Shown: one piece after another, positions 1-5,487 of the stretch
Layout: each line of letters opens with the position of its first letter
How positions within the stretch are numbered: the first letter of the stretch is position 1
DNA from: Lachnospiraceae bacterium
GTDB lineage: Bacteria > Bacillota > Clostridia > Lachnospirales > Lachnospiraceae
Length of the DNA: 9,263 nt
Assembly (NCBI GenBank): GCA_003535955.1
Contig: DPZM01000161.1
Coordinates: 3,832 to 13,094 of the forward strand
Direction of reading: 5' to 3'
Made by a program: the position numbers and the translations under genes
The notes under the pieces: model-generated
Told to the model about the DNA's origin: nothing
The model's database searches: none
The model's input: the letters and a program-made list of their open reading frames with translations, nothing else

Positions 1-434
1 TATTTGGGAAGCCTGAATACACCCGTAGGCATATGATAATGTATATTATTATGTAAACCAATCTTTACATTATCTTCAACCGTAAGCTTATCAAAGAGCC
101 TTATGTTCTGGAAGGTTCTGGCAATACCAGCCTGGTTAACCTGTATGGTATTCATTCCGTGCGTATCCTTACCGTCAAGCAGGATGGTACCTCTGGTAGG
201 CTCATACACCTTGGTAAGAAGGTTAAACACCGTTGTCTTGCCTGCGCCGTTGGGTCCGATAAGCCCTGATATCTCGGTGGGACTCATGCCTATATTGAAC
301 TCATTAACGGCTGTCAGACCGCCAAAATCAATCCCCAGATGCGACACTTCAAGCACAAGGGGCTTATCCTTATCACGTTCCGGAACGAAATTGGGGCTGG
401 GAAGCTGTACAAGCTTAATATTCTTATTGCTCAT
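1..434 (-). CDS. livG: Branched-chain amino acid ABC transporter, ATP-binding protein LivG (partial, C-terminus beyond window edge)
   Basis: This is the cytoplasmic ATPase of a high-affinity leucine/isoleucine/valine importer. Its first 144 codons are in the window. Seen: Walker A GPNGAGKT at residues 60-67, preceded by the LivG-typical FGGLTAVN segment (37-44), and the Q-loop region ARTFQN with Gln109. The signature motif, Walker B and H-loop would lie past the edge. The start ATG (434-432) has a strong AAGGAGG 9 nt upstream, inside the end of livM, and only one base separates it from the livM stop, so the two are translationally linked. The chosen start gives about 22 residues of charged, proline-containing sequence before the usual family start (PLVLEVSHL). 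The ribosome binding site supports keeping it. A livF gene is expected next but is not seen. Confidence 0.96.
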   Translation of the reverse strand, partial: MSNKNIKLVQLPSPNFVPERDKDKPLVLEVSHLGIDFGGLTAVNEFNIGMSPTEISGLIGPNGAGKTTVFNLLTKVYEPTRGTILLDGKDTHGMNTIQVNQAGIARTFQNIRLFDKLTVEDNVKIGLHNNIHYHMPTGVFRLPK

Positions 435-435
435 C

Positions 436-1506
436 CTATACCGCCTCCTTCCGTGTTTTCTTTAAAATAGAATTAACAGTATTGCGGACGAAGGTCATGG
501 CCTTCTCATTATTCGTGAACAGCATTACAAGAATGAGCACGATGGCATATACCAGCATACGGTAATCCTGAAACTCGCGCAGAAGCTCGGGAAGCACGGT
601 AAGTAAGGCCGCCGCGATGATCGATCCCCTTAAGTTACCGATACCGCCCAATACCACAAACACAAGCACCAGTATGGAGGTGTTAAAGTCGAACTTCTTG
701 GGAACGACGGTTGAATAATTAAGTGCATATAAGGCTCCGGCCGCACCGGCCATTGCAGCCGAGGTAACAAATGCCATCAGCTTATATTTGGTAACGGGTA
801 TCCCGCAGGCCTCCGCCGCTATCCTGTTGTCCCTTATAGCCGCTATGGCGCGTCCCGGACGTGAGTTAACAAGATTCTGTATATAAAATAGAACCAGAAG
901 TATAAGGACAATGCCCACAAAGAAGGTAGACAGCTTCGTAACTCCCAGCGCCCCCATCGGGCCTGAAAGTATCGTCTTCCCGCCGGGCTCAAGATGCAGG
1001 GAGGGCTCATCCTTAAGAGAGAAATGAAGTCCCCTTGAATCCATACCCACGTAGAGACAATTGAGAACGTTCTTTATTATCTCTCCGAAAGCAAGAGTGA
1101 CTATGGCAAGGTAATCCCCCCTTAAGCGAAGTACCGGGATACCTATCAGGATACCGGCGATCCCTGCCACAAAAGCACCTATCACAAGGGCCAGAATAAG
1201 CCTTATCATACCGTTTGGAAGGGAACCGGCAAGGCTCTGTGCGACAACAACTCCCGTAAAAGCCCCGACAGACATGAATCCCGCATGGCCAAGACTCAGC
1301 TCTCCCGATATTCCCACCACCAGGTTTAAGGACAGAGCCATGATTATGTAAGCACATATGGGAATAAGCTGCCCCTTAAGCGAACTTCCGAGATGTCCGG
1401 TTGAAGTGAGAACCTGGAAGATGATAAAAAAGCACACCACTATCCCGTAATTTACAAAAGCATTTCTTGTTTTCTTAGACAGTTTCTTTTTCTTCATATC
1501 ACCCAT
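436..1506 (-). CDS. livM: Branched-chain amino acid ABC transporter, permease LivM
   Basis: This is one of the two membrane subunits of the LivHMGF channel; it moves amino acid delivered by LivJ across the cytoplasmic membrane. The 356-residue protein has a Lys-rich cytoplasmic N-terminus and then many hydrophobic segments. Family-typical stretches are visible: NLVVGISGELSLGHAGF (61-77), RLRGDYLAIVTLAFGEI (127-143), and the cytoplasmic coupling loop that contacts the ATPase, around RPGRAIAAIRDNRIAAEACG (216-235). The length is normal for Firmicutes LivM. The start is slightly uncertain: ATG at 1506 has GAGGTG only 4 nt away, while an in-frame ATG at 1497 has it 13 nt away. The GAGGTG overlaps the livH stop codon, with 8 nt between the genes, so livH and livM are tightly coupled. 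Confidence 0.95.
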   Translation of the reverse strand: MGDMKKKKLSKKTRNAFVNYGIVVCFFIIFQVLTSTGHLGSSLKGQLIPICAYIIMALSLNLVVGISGELSLGHAGFMSVGAFTGVVVAQSLAGSLPNGMIRLILALVIGAFVAGIAGILIGIPVLRLRGDYLAIVTLAFGEIIKNVLNCLYVGMDSRGLHFSLKDEPSLHLEPGGKTILSGPMGALGVTKLSTFFVGIVLILLVLFYIQNLVNSRPGRAIAAIRDNRIAAEACGIPVTKYKLMAFVTSAAMAGAAGALYALNYSTVVPKKFDFNTSILVLVFVVLGGIGNLRGSIIAAALLTVLPELLREFQDYRMLVYAIVLILVMLFTNNEKAMTFVRNTVNSILKKTRKEAV

Positions 1507-1514
1507 GCCGCACC

Positions 1515-2384
1515 TCAGACTTTCTCAGCCATCTTCTTACCGAGAAGACCTGTAGGCTTGACTATAAGAACGATGATCAGGACCGCAAATACAATGGCAT
1601 CACTCAACTGGGTTGAAATATAAGCCTTGGCAAATATCTCGATCACTCCCAAAAGAATACCTCCCAGCATAGCCCCCGGTATGGAGCCTATACCGCCGAA
1701 TACAGCTGCCGTAAAGGCCTTGATACCCGGCATGGCCCCGGTCGTCGGCATAAGCGTGGGATACGCCGAGCACAGCAGCACTCCCGCTATTGCAGCAAGA
1801 CCCGAACCGATGGCAAAGGTCATGGATATGGTTGCATTTACGTTAATACCCATAAGCTGAGCCGCTCCCTTGTCCTCGGATACGGCACGCATTGCCTTAC
1901 CAAGCCTGGTCCTTGTGGTAAAAAGAGTAAGCACTATCATTATTATTATACAGGCTATTATCGTGACTATAGCGACCGATGATATCTGGACATCACCTAT
2001 GACAAGATTGGGAAGATTTACCATTGAAGGAAATGCCTTGGGATTGGATGACCAGATAAGAAGTGCCGCATTCTGAAGGAAATACGAAACACCTATTGCC
2101 GTAATGAGAACCGCAAGGGAACTGGCCTCCCGCAGGGGCTTATAGGCAAGGCGTTCAATGATTATTCCCAGTATCGTACATACAAATATCGAAAAAAGAA
2201 CCGATGGCACCGCAGGCCATCCAAGATAGGATGTTGAGCAAAAAGCCATATAACCTCCTATCATGATAACATCGCCGTGAGCGAAGTTAAGCATCTTGGC
2301 GATACCGTATACCATGGTATAGCCAAGGGCGATGATAGCATATACACTTCCGAGACTGATCCCGTTAATCAGATATGATAACAT
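1515..2384 (-). CDS. livH: Branched-chain amino acid ABC transporter, permease LivH
   Basis: This is the second membrane subunit of the importer, partner of LivM. The 289-residue protein is very hydrophobic. The hallmark N-terminal segment around NFAHGD (33-38) is present. So are the coupling loop (about 157-180, containing TRTRLGKAMRAVSEDKGAA) and the conserved C-terminal segment KAFTAAVFGGIGSIPGAMLG (222-241). Length matches the LivH family. The start ATG (2384-2382) has AGGAGGG (2394-2388) just upstream with rather tight spacing. Upstream is a 141-nt gap to livJ containing a stem-loop; no promoter is evident there, so expression probably comes from the livJ promoter. Confidence 0.96.
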   Translation of the reverse strand: MLSYLINGISLGSVYAIIALGYTMVYGIAKMLNFAHGDVIMIGGYMAFCSTSYLGWPAVPSVLFSIFVCTILGIIIERLAYKPLREASSLAVLITAIGVSYFLQNAALLIWSSNPKAFPSMVNLPNLVIGDVQISSVAIVTIIACIIIMIVLTLFTTRTRLGKAMRAVSEDKGAAQLMGINVNATISMTFAIGSGLAAIAGVLLCSAYPTLMPTTGAMPGIKAFTAAVFGGIGSIPGAMLGGILLGVIEIFAKAYISTQLSDAIVFAVLIIVLIVKPTGLLGKKMAEKV

Positions 2385-2434
2385 ATTCCCTCCTGACCTT
2401 GCTTATACTTACTGTTTTATATGGTTATTCAGTA

Positions 2435-2477
2435 TATGATTCAAGGAGCCGTGAAGCCACAGCTCCTTTATATCATA
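2435..2477 (-). promoter_or_regulatory. Stem-loop in the livJ-livH intergenic region
   Basis: In the transcript an 11-bp stem (arms 2468-2458 and 2453-2443, one G-U pair) closes a GCTT tetraloop. It is extended by an outer 6-bp stem (2477-2472 with 2440-2435) across a small internal loop. No U-run follows, so it is not a standard intrinsic terminator. By analogy with other transport operons it may protect the 3' end of the livJ message or reduce transcription into the permease genes, giving more binding protein than permease. That role is inference. Confidence 0.7.
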
Positions 2478-2525
2478 CACCAAATTCCAGAGTCGTGTTG
2501 CTCTTAATATACAAACATATATATC

Positions 2526-3788
2526 CTACAGTCCTACATACACTCCATCCTTGATGACAACAGCTTTGGGAGCCTTGTTAACCTCACCATTTGCCGTCCA
2601 GGTCATTCCTTCACCTGTAATTCCGTCTACGGAGAATGAAGGATCGGAGAATACGGATACAAGGATATCACATATCTCCTCATTGGACTTATCCGTTACG
2701 TCAAGGCCTCCGTTCTTCTCGGCATAGAACTTAAGGGCTTCATATATTGCGTAAGGACAGTCATATCCGTCTGCCGCGAACTGGATGGGAACCTCCTTGA
2801 AGCTGTCCTGATACTTCTTGACGAAGTTAACAGTCTTATCATCCTTGGCATCTGCCGAGAAGGGGGTAAGAAGCATAACGCCTTCTGCGAGCTTGGTGTC
2901 AAAGCCTTCAAGCCCCAGGATTCCGTCCATTCCGTCCACTCCGAACATAGGAACCTTATATCCCATCTTATCTGCCTGCTGAAGGATAAGTGATGCAGGT
3001 GTGTAATAAATGGGAAGGAAGATAAGATCCGCTCCCTTATCCTTGGCATCGGTAAGCTGAACCGAAAAGTCATTGGCGGTGTCATCGGTAAAGGTCGTTG
3101 TTGATACAACCTCAAGACCTACCTCTGCAGCCTTAGCGGTGAATGTCTGGTAGATTCCGGTTGAATAAACATCTGAGTTGTTATAGATGATCGCTATCTT
3201 ACTTCCGAGGTTATTATCCTTGATGTACTGGGCCGACGCTGAACCCTGGTTCGGATCCGAGAAGCACAGCTGGAAAATATCATCACCCTGTTCGGTAACA
3301 GAAGTTGCGGATGCGGAAGGTGTAAGCATAAATACCCGGTCGTTGTTTGCTTCGGCTGCAACAGCAACACAGGGAGTAGTCGTCACACAGCCTACGATAG
3401 CCTGAACCTTCCAGTCCTTTAACTTATTATAGGCATTGACCGACTTCTCGGCGTCATGCTCATCATCCTCAGGCTGGTATTCCATCTTAAAATCACTGCT
3501 TATCTCATTGATCTCGTCAACAGCTATCTTGGTTCCGTTGGTAACAGCGTTACCGTACAGAGCTGCCGCCCCGGTAAGCGGTCCGATCATACCTACCTTG
3601 AGGGTACCGGTAAGAGCTCCGGAACCACCCTCTGAGCTGTTTCCGGCATCTGCAGCACCTGTGTCCGCTGAACCTGTGTCCGCTGAACCTGCATCAGCTG
3701 CAGGAGCACTGCCCTGCCCCGACGAGCATGCTGCCAGCGAGCAAACCATTACTGCTGACATCATAAGTGCAAGTAATCTTTTCTTCAT
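2526..3788 (-). CDS. livJ: Branched-chain amino acid ABC transporter substrate-binding lipoprotein LivJ
   Basis: This is the extracellular solute-binding protein that captures leucine, isoleucine, valine or a related amino acid and delivers it to LivHM. Seen in the 420-residue product: a lipoprotein signal peptide with a Lys-Lys-Arg start, hydrophobic core and lipobox LAAC, so the mature protein would start at lipidated Cys21. A low-complexity Ala/Asp/Gly/Ser tether follows (about 22-60), then a type I periplasmic-binding fold beginning LKVGMIGPLTGAAALYGN (63-80). The exact ligand cannot be read from sequence; related proteins also bind amides or other amino acids. ATG at 3788 has AAAGGAGGA 8 nt upstream. 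It is the first gene of the operon, about 74 nt downstream of the predicted transcription start. Confidence 0.95.
   Translation of the reverse strand: MKKRLLALMMSAVMVCSLAACSSGQGSAPAADAGSADTGSADTGAADAGNSSEGGSGALTGTLKVGMIGPLTGAAALYGNAVTNGTKIAVDEINEISSDFKMEYQPEDDEHDAEKSVNAYNKLKDWKVQAIVGCVTTTPCVAVAAEANNDRVFMLTPSASATSVTEQGDDIFQLCFSDPNQGSASAQYIKDNNLGSKIAIIYNNSDVYSTGIYQTFTAKAAEVGLEVVSTTTFTDDTANDFSVQLTDAKDKGADLIFLPIYYTPASLILQQADKMGYKVPMFGVDGMDGILGLEGFDTKLAEGVMLLTPFSADAKDDKTVNFVKKYQDSFKEVPIQFAADGYDCPYAIYEALKFYAEKNGGLDVTDKSNEEICDILVSVFSDPSFSVDGITGEGMTWTANGEVNKAPKAVVIKDGVYVGL
3639..3698 (-). repeat. 15-bp in-frame tandem repeat in livJ coding the lipoprotein tether
   Basis: Four 15-bp units encode residues 31-50 as ADAGS, ADTGS, ADTGA and ADAGN. 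Two adjacent units are almost identical at the DNA level. This forms the flexible spacer between the lipid anchor and the binding domain, and such repeats can vary in copy number between strains. Confidence 0.85.
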
Positions 3789-3824
3789 AATATGTCTCCT
3801 CCTTTGAAACTATAATGGAACCTT

Positions 3825-3854
3825 AAAAAAGATGGCGGTTCTGCCTGAACCGCC
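3825..3854 (-). terminator. Terminator-like hairpin in the liv mRNA leader (possible attenuator)
   Basis: A 7-bp GC-rich stem (GGCGGTT 3854-3848 with AACCGCC 3840-3834) and a 7-nt loop are followed, after three bases, by six U (3830-3825). It begins only about 8 nt after the predicted start of the liv transcript and lies upstream of the livJ ribosome binding site. Its form is that of an intrinsic terminator. Its position suggests early attenuation or a 5'-end stabilising hairpin. No tRNA- or peptide-based switch is visible around it. Confidence 0.65.
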
Positions 3855-3868
3855 CTTGTTTCCTAATG

Positions 3869-3897
3869 ATTATAAGTACAAACTATAACAATGTCAA
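3869..3897 (-). promoter_or_regulatory. Housekeeping sigma-type promoter of the liv operon
   Basis: The -35 TTGACA (3897-3892) and -10 TATAAT (3874-3869) are both perfect consensus with an ideal 17-nt spacer. The start is predicted near 3862, giving a leader of about 74 nt before livJ. The promoter begins 23 nt beyond the terminator of the upstream RNA, so the two units are cleanly separated. Confidence 0.88.
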
Positions 3898-3920
3898 GTG
3901 TTACGTACTATTTTCACACC

Positions 3921-3948
3921 AAAACAGCCGGGGTGGGAGACCCGGCTG
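3921..3948 (-). terminator. Intrinsic terminator of the riboswitch-like RNA unit
   Basis: An 8-bp GC-rich perfect stem (CAGCCGGG 3948-3941 with CCCGGCTG 3932-3925) has an 8-nt loop and is followed by UUUU (3924-3921). The stem can be extended by A-U pairs using the U-run and by ACAC/GUGU pairing with one bulged base, to about 16 bp. It ends the transcript that starts near 4438 and lies just before the liv promoter. If this terminator is controlled by the riboswitch, read-through would enter liv. Confidence 0.8.
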
Positions 3949-4045
3949 CTTTGTGTAACTTGTATCTGTTATAGGATGATAAGATTTCATCTCATATTGG
4001 TCAATCTGCGACAAATTCGAATCCGCTCATCTGATCGGCTAAAAC

Positions 4046-4110
4046 CCTCCTAAATCAAGGTCAGGTCCTTCACCATCACCACCGGTTCATATCCTCCTAA
4101 GTCAAGGTCA
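4046..4110 (-). repeat. 18-nt direct repeat with Shine-Dalgarno-like core
   Basis: TGACCTTGAYTTAGGAGG occurs at 4110-4093 and 4063-4046 with one difference, at a 47-nt period. Each copy ends in AGGAGG and can fold CCU with AGG around a 6-nt loop, partly masking the core. Start codons near the copies have poor spacing or give only very short peptides, so whether ribosomes use them is unclear. Confidence 0.75.
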
Positions 4111-4133
4111 AACATGATACCGATTAAGCTAAT

Positions 4134-4421
4134 CCGGCAACTGGCTATCTTCCCCAAACCGCCACTCACTGCTTTCGCGTCTTCAGCCACCCATATCGTC
4201 CCGGTTTACCCGACCCACGATATCCGGCCTATGCTCATCACTGTCTCGCATCTACATCTCTCCGACTTCTCCGCCCCAGGTTAAACCCCGGCGATCCCTC
4301 ATCATCGACTTACCCTTTTGGGAACTTATTCGAACCCTCGAAATAGCCTCCTCTGCATTGACAGCGGCCTACGGATCAGACCCTATAGCTTTGCGTCCTT
4401 ACCTTTCGATAAGTTTGCCAA
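4134..4421 (-). ncRNA. c-di-GMP-I (GEMM-I) riboswitch aptamer with a ~217-nt insertion in P3
   Basis: The class senses the second messenger cyclic di-GMP. Seen: GGCAAA (4419-4414), then a 6-bp hairpin capped by GAAA (stem 4413-4408/4403-4398, loop 4407-4404), then GACGCAAAGC (4397-4388). This is the conserved 5' half of the family. The 3' half is GATAGCCAGTTGCC (4149-4136). P1 forms between GGCAA (4419-4415) and TTGCC (4140-4136), and the base of P3 between GCTAT (4389-4385) and ATAGC (4148-4144). The P3 segments TCTGATCC and GGGGAAGATAGC align well with the tetraloop-receptor side of the Vibrio cholerae Vc2 aptamer as I recall it. Between 4372 and 4156 a structured domain replaces the usual short P3 loop. 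The family call rests on matching both halves; ligand binding is inferred. Confidence 0.78.
4156..4372 (-). ncRNA. Extra structured RNA domain inserted in riboswitch arm P3
   Basis: This 217-nt stretch is GC-rich with several local helices. GCCGCT (4368-4363) pairs with AGTGGC (4166-4161), closing the domain. A bulged 7-bp stem spans 4345-4327. CGCC/GGCG spans 4293-4272. AUGC/GCAU spans 4251-4231. A strong hairpin (4228-4186) has GCC/GGC and ATATCGT/ACGATAT stems and a CGG/CCG tip. A GC-GAAA-GC mini-hairpin lies at 4178-4171. No protein frame or intron signature that I know is apparent, and I do not recognise it as a named RNA family. Confidence 0.55.
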
Positions 4422-4444
4422 TATTCAATTCATCTTATGGTCTT

Positions 4445-4472
4445 ATTATATCATCAATATCCCATATGTCAA
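4445..4472 (-). promoter_or_regulatory. Housekeeping sigma-type promoter of the riboswitch-like RNA
   Basis: The -35 TTGACA (4472-4467) and -10 TATAAT (4450-4445) are perfect consensus with a 16-nt spacer. The start is predicted near 4438, about 17 nt before the riboswitch P1 helix. The 117 nt between this promoter and the sortase stop codon (4473-4589) are AT-rich, and I see no gene or clear terminator in them. Confidence 0.85.
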
Positions 4473-4589
4473 CACTATTCATCACATTTCGTAATAAATA
4501 TGACATTTTTGTAGAATATGCATAATCGTACTCTCTTTGAACGGCCTAAATCGGCTCTCATTTTGTTACTTATTACCATGTATGTGACT

Positions 4590-5396
4590 TTATTCATAGA
4601 GATATCTGTCCCTGAATATGCCATGAACAAAGAACCTCTGCTTCTGGGAGCCGGCGCCCGTACAGGTTACAAGTGTGATCGATGTTTCCTCCTCACTTGG
4701 CTTAGCCTCACATTCAGCCATTGAATAATCCAGGGCATTTCTGATATACTGTCTGTATTCCTTGGCATTCTGAGCGGAATTGTACATTGATGAATCCTTT
4801 TTATCTATATAATAGGAGTATATCTGATACCGGTATATTCCATCTTGCATGAACAAATAGATGTAAGGATCATTCTTCGCCAGTGACGGGTCCTTCCTGA
4901 GCTTCCTTAAGTTACCGAACATGGACCCATTCTTCATGGCATGTCCGTACAGAAAGGTATTGTACATAGTAAGGTCCGCCTTATCCATGCAGTCCATAAA
5001 TACGCAGCCTGCAAAATTGGGCTGTCCTTCAAAGGTGTTATGCAGATAGTATTCATTGTCTGCCCCCTGTACTACAGGATACGAGATTCCCACCGAACCC
5101 ACATAGAGCCAGCCTATGTAATCCCTGTTCTTTTTCTTAAGACCCTCGTAATCAACCTCCATATCGGGAAAGTCACTCCTGTTGGGATTATTCTTAAATT
5201 CCCGCTCTTCCTCCTTACCAGCCTCTTTATTAACCTCTGTCTGCGAAGACGTTTCGGGGGAAACATACTCTTCGAGTGCCGAATATTCTGCTTCAGCCCT
5301 TCTGTAATCATATGTTGTTTTTCCTATCATAACAAGGCAGGTAATAATACCTGCGCATGCAAGACCTATAATGGTAAACCTGATTCCGGAATTCAT
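4590..5396 (-). CDS. Class B sortase (cell-wall-anchoring transpeptidase)
   Basis: A membrane-anchored cysteine transpeptidase that cleaves a sorting motif and joins the surface protein to the cell wall, or to a pilin-like partner. In the 268-residue protein an N-terminal membrane segment (about 7-24) is followed by a charged linker (31-90) and the sortase barrel. The catalytic triad is visible: His152 in LYGHAMKNGSMFGNL, which is characteristic of class B; Cys245 in LVTCTG; and Arg254 in QRFFVHG. The neighbouring upstream gene encodes a sorting-signal protein, its likely substrate. ATG at 5396 has only a weak AGGTG site 6 nt away, and no clear promoter lies between the upstream terminator and the start. 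Expression may therefore rely on read-through. The length is normal for the class. Confidence 0.93.
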   Translation of the reverse strand: MNSGIRFTIIGLACAGIITCLVMIGKTTYDYRRAEAEYSALEEYVSPETSSQTEVNKEAGKEEEREFKNNPNRSDFPDMEVDYEGLKKKNRDYIGWLYVGSVGISYPVVQGADNEYYLHNTFEGQPNFAGCVFMDCMDKADLTMYNTFLYGHAMKNGSMFGNLRKLRKDPSLAKNDPYIYLFMQDGIYRYQIYSYYIDKKDSSMYNSAQNAKEYRQYIRNALDYSMAECEAKPSEEETSITLVTCTGAGSQKQRFFVHGIFRDRYLYE

Positions 5397-5431
5397 TATT
5401 CACACCTATATAAAAAGATCAATATACATTG

Positions 5432-5461
5432 AAAAAGCCGACCGGTATTTAACCGGCCGGC
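5432..5461 (-). terminator. Intrinsic terminator after the surface-protein gene
   Basis: A 10-bp stem with one G-U pair (5461-5452 with 5446-5437) and a 5-nt loop is followed by five U (5436-5432). It lies 27 nt after the surface-protein stop and 36 nt before the sortase start, and would lower sortase expression relative to its substrate. Confidence 0.87.
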
Positions 5462-5487
5462 TCTCTATTATTTTATTTTATCCGGGA

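Larger units (their letters stand above)
3921..4438 (-). ncRNA. Independent structured transcript of about 518 nt, promoter to terminator, containing an enlarged c-di-GMP-I riboswitch
   Basis: The unit is bounded by a perfect promoter (4472-4445) and a strong hairpin-plus-U terminator (3948-3921). Seen from 5' to 3': a c-di-GMP-I aptamer with a greatly expanded P3 arm (4421-4134); a small hairpin right after it (CCGGATTA/TAATCGG with one bulged G, 4137-4120) that would compete with the 3' strand of P1; two copies of an 18-nt element with AGGAGG cores (4110-4046); and an AT-richer stretch with weak hairpins (4020-3950) leading to the terminator. No open frame longer than about 50 codons is convincing here. 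It could be a long leader for liv, a leader for tiny peptides, or a stand-alone c-di-GMP-responsive RNA. The boundaries are predicted, not measured. Confidence 0.65.

Noticed and set aside
1013..1357. Second minus-strand open frame of 114 codons inside livM
   Set aside because: It overlaps livM in another frame, with Cys/Arg/Gly-rich non-domain sequence; a shadow of the real gene.
4001..4030. A 9-codon minus-strand frame (MSGFEFVAD) downstream of the second AGGAGG
   Set aside because: Spacing from the AGGAGG core to this ATG is about 15 nt and the peptide is tiny; without conservation or ribosome data it cannot be supported.
4046..4110. Direct repeat considered as a CRISPR fragment
   Set aside because: Only two imperfect 18-nt copies, no further units and no cas genes; the repeat core is a Shine-Dalgarno-like sequence.
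4050..4115. A 21-codon frame on the minus strand after the aptamer (ATG at 4115) reading MFDLDLGGYEP...
   Set aside because: No ribosome binding site precedes the ATG, it overlaps structured RNA and repeats, and the similar DLDLGG coding in the second repeat is in a different frame. Too weak to call a gene.
4313..4345. GGTTCGAAT segment resembling a tRNA T-arm
   Set aside because: The flanking bases do not form a 5-bp T stem of the right geometry, and there is no acceptor, D or anticodon arm. It fits as a hairpin within the riboswitch insert.
3921..4438. Structured RNA considered as RNase P RNA, tmRNA or a group I/II intron
   Set aside because: I could not find the conserved cores of those RNAs (for example a tRNA-like end for tmRNA or a domain V-like hairpin for group II), whereas both halves of the c-di-GMP-I aptamer match.
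4467..4506. ATGTCA...TGACAT inverted repeat overlapping the -35 box of the RNA promoter as a possible operator
   Set aside because: The arms are only six bases and about 30 nt apart, and one is the -35 consensus itself; likely chance.
4518..4724. Plus-strand 68-codon open frame
   Set aside because: It is largely antisense to the 3' end of the sortase gene, with no family resemblance and no ribosome binding site seen.
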